A DNA stretch of 5,099 bases from Mariprofundaceae bacterium (GTDB lineage Bacteria > Pseudomonadota > Zetaproteobacteria > Mariprofundales > Mariprofundaceae), in NCBI GenBank assembly GCA_013139875.1, contig WSZY01000242.1:1-5099 (forward strand), read 5' to 3'. The stretch's first letter is position 1; each line of letters opens with the position of its first letter. The notes under the pieces are model-generated. The model made no database searches and was not told where the DNA came from. It saw only the letters and a list, made by a program, of their open reading frames with translations. Positions 1-5,099 of the stretch are shown piece by piece. The translations under genes were made by a program, and so were the position numbers.

Positions 1-171
1 ACCATCGTCATCGTCACGATCATGCTTTTTCTTGTCATAATCTCTCTTCTCATATTTGGATGACTTGTGGTCATCACGATCATGTTTGTCTGAATCTGCC
101 ATTGCAGGTGTCATGCTTACACCGAACACAAATACCAGTGCCATCAGTTTAAGTAGTAAATTACGGATCAT
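1..171 (-). CDS. Small secreted His/Asp/Lys-rich protein, C-terminus cut by window edge
   Basis: The frame reads leftward from an ATG at 171 and is open to base 1, giving 57 residues without a stop. Residues 1-25 look like a Sec signal peptide: Arg3 and Lys8 lie in the N-region, a hydrophobic stretch follows (LMALVFVFGV, 9-18), and an A-M-A motif at 23-25 predicts cleavage before Asp26. The visible mature part is almost entirely charged and has no Cys. It contains KHDRDD twice (29-34 and 49-54), with Lys, Tyr, Asp and His between. A good Shine-Dalgarno sequence (AGAGGAG, 185-179) sits 7 bases before the ATG and supports this start. The gene is divergent from tas. I do not recognise the family. 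The composition suggests a periplasmic or exported, possibly metal-binding, protein, but that is inference and the rest of the protein is outside the window. Confidence 0.72.
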   Translation of the reverse strand, partial: MIRNLLLKLMALVFVFGVSMTPAMADSDKHDRDDHKSSKYEKRDYDKKKHDRDDDDG

Positions 172-291
172 CTCAATTCTCCTCTGAAACTGTATAGTAC
201 AACAGCGATATTATTTGAAGCAAGCAAACAGAACAGGTGAAAAAATTCCGCCTACGGTTGTATTCTCAAATATTGATGCTAAAACACTGTA
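172..291. promoter_or_regulatory. Divergent intergenic region, presumed promoters for the left-edge gene and tas
   Basis: These 120 non-coding bases separate two genes that point away from each other, so promoters for both are expected here. The region is AT-rich. On the minus strand, TTCAAA (219-214) and TATACA (196-191) are 17 bases apart, each matching 4 of 6 consensus positions. However, a start from them would fall in or next to the Shine-Dalgarno sequence at 185-179, so this pair is doubtful. TAATAT (213-208, minus) is another possible -10 box without a clear -35 partner. For tas I see no convincing box pair. I see no operator palindrome or RNA gene. Confidence 0.4.
179..185 (-). promoter_or_regulatory. 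Ribosome binding site of the His/Asp-rich protein gene
   Basis: On the minus strand AGAGGAG lies 7 bases before the ATG at 171. It is the clearest purine-rich site in the left part of the window and decides the start of the truncated small gene. Confidence 0.7.
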
Positions 292-1332
292 ATGAACTAT
301 CGTTTACTGGCCAATAGTGGCATTAAAGTCAGTCAAATTTGTCTCGGAACCATGACCTGGGGCAATCAGAACAGCCAGAGCGAGGCCTTTGAACAGCTCG
401 ACTATGCACTGGATCAAGGGATAAATTTTGTTGATACGGCAGAGCTCTACGCCATTCCACCTGAACCTTCAACCTATGGTGCCACTGAAACCATTATCGG
501 CAACTGGTTAAAACAAACCGAAAAGCGGAATGATATCATTCTTGCCAGCAAAGTGTGTGGACCCACTGCCTGGTGTCATCATATCAGGAAGGGTGAAGCC
601 AGGCTTGATCGTAAAAATATCTTTAGCGCGGTTGAAGGGAGTCTGCAACGGCTACAAACGGATTATCTCGACCTCTATCAGGTTCACTGGCCTGAGCGAA
701 AAACAAACTATTTTGGCAAGCTGGGTTATGAAGAGAATGGTGGTGACTATAATACCCCCATTGAAGAGACGCTTGCAGCACTGGGAGACCTGGTTAAAGA
801 GGGGAAGATCCGACACATCGGTATCTCCAATGAAACCCCCTGGGGAGTGACTCAATACCTGAATAGTGCAAGAGAGCAGCATCTGCCTCGGATCCTGTCC
901 ATTCAGAACCCCTACAACCTGCTTAATCGTAGTTTTGAAGTCGGTCTCGCAGAGATTTCTCATCGTGAAAAGGTAGGTCTGCTGGCCTACTCACCCCTGG
1001 GATTTGGTACGCTTTCAGGAAAATATCTTGGCGGACAACATCCTGAAAAAGGGAGAATTACTCTATTTCCTCATTATCAACGCTACTCAACAGCGCAGGG
1101 TAGCAAAGCCATAAAAGCCTATGTTGCTTTAGCCCGTGAGCATGGCCTTGATCCTGCACAGATGGCATTAAGCTTTGTCCATTCACGACCATTTGTAACA
1201 TCAACCATCATTGGTGCAACCACGATGGAACAGCTTCACTGTAATATTGCCAGTGTAGATGTCGACCTATCCGGGGAAGTGACTCAGGCTATTCATGACA
1301 TTCATCAAACATTCCCCAACCCTTGCCCGTAG
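292..1332 (+). CDS. tas: Aldo/keto reductase, Tas family
   Basis: This is a 346-residue NAD(P)H-dependent aldo/keto reductase of the (beta/alpha)8-barrel type, cytoplasmic. The length equals that of E. coli Tas (YgdS), and I recognise Tas-like stretches throughout: LGTMTWGNQNS (18-28), RLQTDYLDLYQVHWP (120-134), IQNPYNLLNRSFEVGLAE (204-221), GLDPAQMAL (285-293) and a final GATTMEQL (308-315). The AKR catalytic tetrad is present as Asp48, Tyr53, Lys87 and His132. E. coli Tas was named for suppressing a tyrosine requirement; its physiological substrate is not settled, and none can be assigned here. The ATG at 292 is the first possible start after an in-frame stop at 280-282, although no clear Shine-Dalgarno sequence precedes it. 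mlaA follows 16 bases after the stop, so the two are probably co-transcribed. Confidence 0.93.
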   Translation: MNYRLLANSGIKVSQICLGTMTWGNQNSQSEAFEQLDYALDQGINFVDTAELYAIPPEPSTYGATETIIGNWLKQTEKRNDIILASKVCGPTAWCHHIRKGEARLDRKNIFSAVEGSLQRLQTDYLDLYQVHWPERKTNYFGKLGYEENGGDYNTPIEETLAALGDLVKEGKIRHIGISNETPWGVTQYLNSAREQHLPRILSIQNPYNLLNRSFEVGLAEISHREKVGLLAYSPLGFGTLSGKYLGGQHPEKGRITLFPHYQRYSTAQGSKAIKAYVALAREHGLDPAQMALSFVHSRPFVTSTIIGATTMEQLHCNIASVDVDLSGEVTQAIHDIHQTFPNPCP

Positions 1333-1348
1333 CCGGTATCAAGCCATA

Positions 1349-2155
1349 ATGCACATCATGTTTCTGTCCGCAATAAACCACAGACACAGCGTGGTGCCAT
1401 CCATGATGTTGCTGGCACTGCTATTTCTATCCGGCTGTGCAACTGTAGAGAACAATCACGACCCTATTGAAGGCCTGAACCGCGCGATGGACGGCTACAA
1501 CGAAATTCTGGATCGGGCTACCCTGAAGCCTCTTGCTAGAGGCTATGTGGCAGTAGGTGATCCAATGATACGCAAAGGCATCTCAAACTTTTTTGATAAC
1601 GCTGCCTACCCGAACACCATTATAAATGACTTTCTGCAGGGTAAGGACAAACAGGGTGTCGAAGATCTTTTTCGCCTCCTGTTTAACTCTACCATTGGCC
1701 TGCTTGGCCTGATTGATGTTGCCACCTCACTGGGGCTTGAAAAAAACAACGAAGATTTGGGACAAACGCTGGGTGTATGGGGCTTTTCACAGGGCGCATA
1801 TATTGTTTACCCACTTTTTGGTCCCAACTCTGTTCGCGATACTCCAACTCTGCTTTCAGAGCCGTTTCTGGGTGGGCTGTTCTGGGTTTCACTGGTTTTA
1901 GGAGCAGAGGTTACCGTTCCACTCACTATACTTAGCTACATCGACCAAAGGTCGCGCCTGCTTGATGCCTCAGATTTGCGTGATGAGCTGGCACTGGACC
2001 CCTACATATTCACCCGCGAAGCATGGCGTCAGAACCGTGAATACCTGGTTCATGATGGAAACCCGCCGACCAAAGAGTTAGTTAATGGTGAGGATGATTG
2101 GGAAGAAGAGGATGATGATGACTGGGAAGATGAGCCTGCCGCTGAGGAACAGTAG
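1349..2155 (+). CDS. mlaA: MlaA/VacJ outer-membrane lipoprotein of phospholipid retrograde transport
   Basis: MlaA sits in the outer membrane, extracts phospholipids from its outer leaflet and passes them to periplasmic MlaC for return to the inner-membrane MlaFEDB complex. With the start used here the protein has 268 residues. A lipoprotein signal peptide ends in the lipobox LSGC, with lipidated Cys30. Family motifs follow in order: DPIEGLNR (38-45), SNFFDN (79-84), NDFLQGK (93-99), NNEDLGQTLGVWG (133-145), PLFGPNSVRD (155-164) and LDPYIFTREAW (216-226). The C-terminus carries an acidic tail (248-267) that E. coli MlaA (251 residues) does not have in my recollection. The frame also has an ATG at 1295 that would overlap tas, and another at 1358; ATGs at 1403 and 1406 would leave a signal peptide too short and uncharged. 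None has a good ribosome site. ATG 1349 gives a normal signal length. No mlaFEDCB genes are in view. Confidence 0.92.
   Translation: MHIMFLSAINHRHSVVPSMMLLALLFLSGCATVENNHDPIEGLNRAMDGYNEILDRATLKPLARGYVAVGDPMIRKGISNFFDNAAYPNTIINDFLQGKDKQGVEDLFRLLFNSTIGLLGLIDVATSLGLEKNNEDLGQTLGVWGFSQGAYIVYPLFGPNSVRDTPTLLSEPFLGGLFWVSLVLGAEVTVPLTILSYIDQRSRLLDASDLRDELALDPYIFTREAWRQNREYLVHDGNPPTKELVNGEDDWEEEDDDDWEDEPAAEEQ
2090..2149 (+). repeat. Acidic low-complexity tail coding segment of mlaA, two DDWE units
   Basis: The segment codes for residues 248-267 of MlaA. Fifteen of the 20 residues are Asp or Glu, and the unit DDWE occurs twice (Trp251 and Trp259). The DNA shows the matching imperfect repeat GATGATTGGGAAGA / GATGACTGGGAAGA. 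It lies after the last conserved MlaA motif and is followed only by a final Gln and the stop. Confidence 0.8.
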
Positions 2156-2169
2156 ACTGCTCTTCAAAC

Positions 2170-2196
2170 CGAAGGGCTTTACGCTTTCGTTATTTT
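2170..2196 (+). terminator. Weak intrinsic terminator of the tas-mlaA unit
   Basis: Fifteen bases after the mlaA stop, CGAAGG (2170-2175) can pair with CTTTCG (2184-2189) around an 8-base loop, with one G-U pair. The T-rich stretch TTATTTT follows (2190-2196). The stem is only 6 base pairs, so the call is tentative. The site lies in the short gap between convergent mlaA and aroC. Read on the other strand the hairpin has one mismatch and only a poor T run, so it would serve aroC less well. Confidence 0.4.
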
Positions 2197-3256
2197 AGAG
2201 CTGGCTGGATCGATGACGCAATAGATGGTCGGCCAGCACAAGAGCCAGCATCGCTTCAGCAATCGGAACCGCACGGATGCCAACACAGGGGTCATGTCGG
2301 CCTTTAGTGATAATTTCCGTTTCATTGCCATGAATATCTACAGTAGGACGCGCCTTCAGGATAGATGATGTCGGCTTCAGTGCCATGCGCGCACGAATCG
2401 TATCACCATTGGAAATACCGCCCAGAACGCCGCCTGCATGATTGCTGGCAAAGCCCTCTTTTCGCATAGAGTCGCCAAATTCGGAACCCTTTGCCTCGAC
2501 ACAGGCAAAACCATCTCCAACTTCAATACCCTTAACCGCAGGAATCGACATCATGGCCTTGGCAATATCGGCATCCAGCCGGTCAAATACCGGCTCACCA
2601 AGCCCCGGAATCATGCCATGTGCTTCAACCGTAACGCTGGCACCAATGGAGTCTCCCTCTTTACGCAGCGCATCCATAAAAGTAGCCATCTCTTTGGCTG
2701 CAACTGCATCGGGGCAGAAAAATGGATTGTTACCGATCTCATCCGGATCAAAGCGGGAACTATCAACTCGAACCGGGCCGATCTGATCTACCCAGCCACG
2801 AATAGTGATGCCAAAAGAGGCAAGCATCTTTCTTGCCACAGCACCTGCTGCAACACGCACAGCAGTCTCTCTTGCCGAAGAGCGCCCGCCACCCCGGTAA
2901 TCACGAATTCCGTACTTCTCAAAATAGGTCATATCTGCATGGCCCGGACGGAATTTATCTTTGATTTCTGAATAGTCCCTGCTGCGCTGATCGGTGTTGC
3001 GAATCAGAAGCCCAATCGGACAACCTGTCGTTTTACCCTCAAAAACACCGGAGAGAATTTCAACCGTGTCATCTTCTTTTCTCTGGGTGGTGTATTTGGA
3101 CTGGCCGGGCTTTCGACGATCCAGGTCGGGCTGGATATCTGATTCGTTCAGTTCGATACCGGCAGGAGACCCCTCCACAATAGCCACAAGGGCTGCGCCA
3201 TGGGATTCCCCCGCTGTTGTAACCCGGAAAATCTGGCCGAAAGATGAGCCGGACAC
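2195..3256 (-). CDS. aroC: Chorismate synthase
   Basis: AroC converts 5-enolpyruvylshikimate-3-phosphate to chorismate, the last shikimate step, using reduced FMN as a non-consumed cofactor in the cytoplasm. The 353-residue length is normal (E. coli has 361). The three family signatures are present: GESHG (16-20), a [16 protein letters not shown] stretch (116-131) and RHDPC (320-324). His19 and His106 (in GHAD) are the conserved active-site histidines. GSEFGD (257-262) and NHAGG (272-276) also fit. The start is GTG, not ATG; it gives the canonical opening MSGSSFG, so it is well supported. The gene begins only 3 bases after the fabI stop. GGGGA (3272-3268) may serve as a distant ribosome site, 11 bases before the GTG, and a small CCGG/CCGG hairpin overlaps it, which suggests translational coupling to fabI. 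Confidence 0.97.
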   Translation of the reverse strand: MSGSSFGQIFRVTTAGESHGAALVAIVEGSPAGIELNESDIQPDLDRRKPGQSKYTTQRKEDDTVEILSGVFEGKTTGCPIGLLIRNTDQRSRDYSEIKDKFRPGHADMTYFEKYGIRDYRGGGRSSARETAVRVAAGAVARKMLASFGITIRGWVDQIGPVRVDSSRFDPDEIGNNPFFCPDAVAAKEMATFMDALRKEGDSIGASVTVEAHGMIPGLGEPVFDRLDADIAKAMMSIPAVKGIEVGDGFACVEAKGSEFGDSMRKEGFASNHAGGVLGGISNGDTIRARMALKPTSSILKARPTVDIHGNETEIITKGRHDPCVGIRAVPIAEAMLALVLADHLLRHRSSQL

Positions 3257-3259
3257 AGC

Positions 3260-4042
3260 CTATTCTATCCCCGGATCGCCGGCACCGACATGGAAGCCGC
3301 TATCAACGTAATGCACTTCACCTGAAACACCCGACGCCAGATCGGAGAGAAGGTAAGCTGTTGTATTGCCCACCTCATCCTGTGAAACATTACGGCCAAG
3401 CATGGAGCCACGCGCGCTCTTCTCCATCAGCTTGCGGAAATCTCCCACTGCAGATGCAGCAAGTGTTCTGATCGGACCCGCTGACACCGCATTCACACGG
3501 ATACCGTCTGTGCCGAGATCTGCTGCCAGATAACGTGTTGATGCCTCAAGTGCTGCCTTGGAAACACCCATCATGCCGTAGCCCGGTACAGCCCGAACCG
3601 CGCCGAGATAGGTCATGGTTACCATGCTGCCACCCTCACTCATCAGCCTGGCTGCACGTTGTGCACAGGCGACAAATGAATAGGCTGAAATATCCAGTGC
3701 CAATTGAAAGTCTTCCCGACTTACATTTGAGAAGCGGTCTCTCAATGAGTCCTTGTTCGCAAATGCAATGGAATGAACCATAAAATCAAGCTTGCCCCAC
3801 TGCTGCTCAACTTTTTCAAAGAAATCATCCATCTGGGCATCATCGCCCACATCAAGCGGTTCAATAAATGTCGCATCCACAGACTCGGCCAGCGGGCGAA
3901 CCCGTTTCTCCAGCATCTCTCCAAGATAATTAAAACCGAGCTCGGCACCTTCACGCTTGCATGCCTGTGTTACACCCCAGGCGATGGATTTATCATTTGC
4001 TATACCAAGGATCAGGCCTTTTTTTCCTTCAAGAATACCCAC
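3260..4042 (-). CDS. fabI: Enoyl-[acyl-carrier-protein] reductase (NADH), FabI type
   Basis: FabI reduces trans-2-enoyl-ACP to acyl-ACP, the last step of each fatty-acid elongation cycle, in the cytoplasm. The protein has 260 residues, the usual FabI length, with a Rossmann fold of the short-chain dehydrogenase superfamily. The N-terminal nucleotide site has the FabI form GIANDKSIAWG (13-23). The catalytic residues are Tyr145, Tyr155 and Lys162, within TYLGAVRAVPGYGMMGVSK (144-162), giving the Tyr-x6-Lys spacing typical of FabI. AGPIRTLAA (188-196) is the substrate and triclosan loop. Position 93, Gly in E. coli, is Ala here, as I recall for Staphylococcus FabI. The start is GTG, chosen because GGGGGA lies 5 bases upstream and the protein then opens like other FabI proteins. 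It lies 44 bases downstream of the transglutaminase gene and 3 bases before aroC. Confidence 0.97.
   Translation of the reverse strand: MGILEGKKGLILGIANDKSIAWGVTQACKREGAELGFNYLGEMLEKRVRPLAESVDATFIEPLDVGDDAQMDDFFEKVEQQWGKLDFMVHSIAFANKDSLRDRFSNVSREDFQLALDISAYSFVACAQRAARLMSEGGSMVTMTYLGAVRAVPGYGMMGVSKAALEASTRYLAADLGTDGIRVNAVSAGPIRTLAASAVGDFRKLMEKSARGSMLGRNVSQDEVGNTTAYLLSDLASGVSGEVHYVDSGFHVGAGDPGIE
3271..3282 (-). promoter_or_regulatory. Small hairpin at the fabI-aroC junction
   Basis: On the minus strand CCGG-CGAT-CCGG can form a 4-base-pair stem within the last codons of fabI. It overlaps the first G of the GGGGA (3272-3268) that is the likeliest ribosome site for the GTG-started aroC. Ribosomes finishing fabI would open it, which fits translational coupling. 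The stem is short and could be chance in a GC-rich stretch. Confidence 0.25.
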
Positions 4043-4047
4043 AGGAA

Positions 4048-4054
4048 TCCCCCC
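4048..4054 (-). promoter_or_regulatory. Ribosome binding site of fabI
   Basis: On the minus strand GGGGGGA lies 5 bases before the GTG at 4042 and decides that start. An ATG at 4056 overlaps this site but is 14 bases away and out of frame, so it cannot be the fabI start. Confidence 0.7.
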
Positions 4055-4086
4055 ATAAGAGATAATTAACGATAGTTTTGCGGAAT

Positions 4087-5099
4087 CTAACAGCGATTTT
4101 TAGAAAGCGCACGCAGATGGCGCCTTATCTCCCTGCGACTCCATGAACCTCCACTGCCATAGAGCTGTCGCTCCCAGGCAGCCACAAAAGTATGCCACGC
4201 TGCTCTGCCTACACCATCAGGGGTCGGAACAGCACGTAGCGGCTGGTGAAGAAGGCGTGTCACACCACGTCTATCCAGCCAGCGATCCAGCACCGGCCAC
4301 TCTCTGCGCCGGAATAGTCCTCTCTGCAACTTTTGCCGAAGAAAGAACCATACGATCGCAGGCAGAAGCAGCAGAACCAGAGTAGAAACCAGATAACGCT
4401 TGAGCAACACAACCATCTTTTGAAACAGCTCCCCCCTATCGGAATCCTGAAATTCAAGAACGTACCGATACCAGGTTAGTTTGACCGACTCCCACACCTC
4501 ATCAATTGCGGGGAAATAAACCCCCGTTAACTGCCAGCGGGATGACGGTGTTGAATCATAACGCTGCCAGCTTCCATCAACCCAGGCTTCCACCCAGCTA
4601 TGGGCATGCTGCTGACGAATCAGGTAGAAGCCGCCAACCTCATTCCACTCACCACCAAAATAACCATTCACAACCCTTGCCGGAACCTCCTGTGACCGAA
4701 GCGAAAGAGCCAGCAGTGTCGCGTAGAGTTCACAATGCCCCCGCCTGTTATTTAAAAAAGATTCCACAGGCCTGTCTGCATCAATAGCTGCATTCAGGTC
4801 ATAGCTCCACCCCTGCATCTCATCGACCAGCATCTGCGCCATCTGCCGGGGAGAGGATGAGCCCGATACAGTCACCCCTGCCCACCCGGCAATAGCATCA
4901 GGAATGCGCGACATCTCCATCTCTGCAGCTGTTGGTGGTGCCATATCAGGCAACAGACGTCGCCGTGCTTCCACTTCCAGTAACATCCGGATTCGCCTCG
5001 CCGGCGCACGCACAAAACGAAGGCTTCCTGCCGCATCCATCTTCATCGCCTCAGAAACCCTTACAACTCCCAGAGCACCTTCCGGAAGCATGATGTAGG
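4087..5099 (-). CDS. TgpA-like membrane transglutaminase, N-terminal part outside the window
   Basis: The frame is open through the right edge, with Tyr and Ile codons before the ATG at 5091, so that ATG is probably internal and this is the C-terminal part of a larger protein. TgpA-type proteins are usually about 650 residues, with N-terminal membrane helices (DUF3488). Numbered from that ATG, the transglutaminase core holds the triad Cys120 (RRGHCELYATL), His164 (HSWVEAW) and Asp179 (YDSTP). One membrane helix follows (about 235-251), then an Arg-rich C-terminal region (252-334) resembling DUF4129, with an AAWERQLYG stretch. The core would face the periplasm. TgpA is essential in Pseudomonas aeruginosa, but its substrate is unknown to me. 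The stop lies 44 bases before fabI in the same direction, with no terminator between, so co-transcription is possible. Confidence 0.88.
   Translation of the reverse strand, partial: YIMLPEGALGVVRVSEAMKMDAAGSLRFVRAPARRIRMLLEVEARRRLLPDMAPPTAAEMEMSRIPDAIAGWAGVTVSGSSSPRQMAQMLVDEMQGWSYDLNAAIDADRPVESFLNNRRGHCELYATLLALSLRSQEVPARVVNGYFGGEWNEVGGFYLIRQQHAHSWVEAWVDGSWQRYDSTPSSRWQLTGVYFPAIDEVWESVKLTWYRYVLEFQDSDRGELFQKMVVLLKRYLVSTLVLLLLPAIVWFFLRQKLQRGLFRRREWPVLDRWLDRRGVTRLLHQPLRAVPTPDGVGRAAWHTFVAAWERQLYGSGGSWSRREIRRHLRALSKNRC

Noticed and set aside
1..90. Repeated ATCGTGATGAC-type DNA at the left edge, considered as a CRISPR or tandem array
   Set aside because: Only two imperfect copies exist, and they are explained by repeated codons for KHDRDD in a secreted protein; there are no regular spacers.
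191..219. TTCAAA and TATACA 17 bases apart on the minus strand as a promoter
   Set aside because: Spacing is ideal, but each box matches only 4 of 6 positions, and the start would fall at about 184, inside the Shine-Dalgarno sequence of the gene it should serve.
652..963. A 103-residue open frame on the minus strand inside tas
   Set aside because: It lies wholly within the well-supported aldo/keto reductase and has no family features.
2438..2971. A 177-residue open frame on the plus strand inside aroC
   Set aside because: It is antisense to a complete chorismate synthase with all signatures, has no recognisable domain and reads as a shadow frame.
3754..3774. Ala93 in FabI where E. coli has Gly93, considered as a triclosan-resistance change
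   Set aside because: Ala at this place occurs naturally in other FabI proteins as I recall (for example Staphylococcus), so it is no evidence of resistance.
4043..4086. The gap before fabI, searched for a terminator or a FabI promoter
   Set aside because: I found only a 3-base-pair inverted match (AAC/GTT) and no convincing -35/-10 pair.
4143..4787. Plus-strand open frames opposite the transglutaminase gene
   Set aside because: They are antisense to a frame with an intact catalytic triad and membrane helix, and their products look like random composition.

Overview
The window looks like an ordinary chromosomal stretch from a diderm (outer-membrane-bearing) bacterium, most likely a proteobacterium. 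The evidence is a recognisable MlaA/VacJ outer-membrane lipoprotein, a Tas-type aldo/keto reductase close to the Escherichia coli protein, an E. coli-like FabI and a TgpA-type transglutaminase. Base composition is moderate with no sharp shift between genes, and I see no mobile element, RNA gene or CRISPR array. The genus cannot be fixed from this sequence; a gamma- or zetaproteobacterium is a guess.

Layout from left to right. (a) On the minus strand at the left edge is the 5' part of a small secreted His/Asp/Lys-rich protein, cut by the window end. (b) A 120-base divergent intergenic region follows. (c) On the plus strand are tas (aldo/keto reductase) and, 16 bases later, mlaA, probably one transcription unit. 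The mlaA product ends in an unusual acidic tail. (d) A 39-base convergent gap holds a weak terminator-like hairpin. (e) On the minus strand, reading from right to left, are the 3' part of a TgpA-like transglutaminase gene, then fabI (enoyl-ACP reductase), then aroC (chorismate synthase). fabI and aroC both start with GTG and are only 3 bases apart.

Functionally this is core metabolism and envelope upkeep. FabI closes the fatty-acid elongation cycle that supplies phospholipid acyl chains. MlaA removes misplaced phospholipids from the outer leaflet of the outer membrane. TgpA-type proteins are inner-membrane enzymes with an extracytoplasmic transglutaminase domain. AroC makes chorismate for aromatic compounds, and Tas was named in E. 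coli for suppressing a tyrosine requirement.

I found no convincing new multi-gene system. The least explained items are the truncated His/Asp-rich secreted protein and the acidic, tryptophan-containing MlaA tail.
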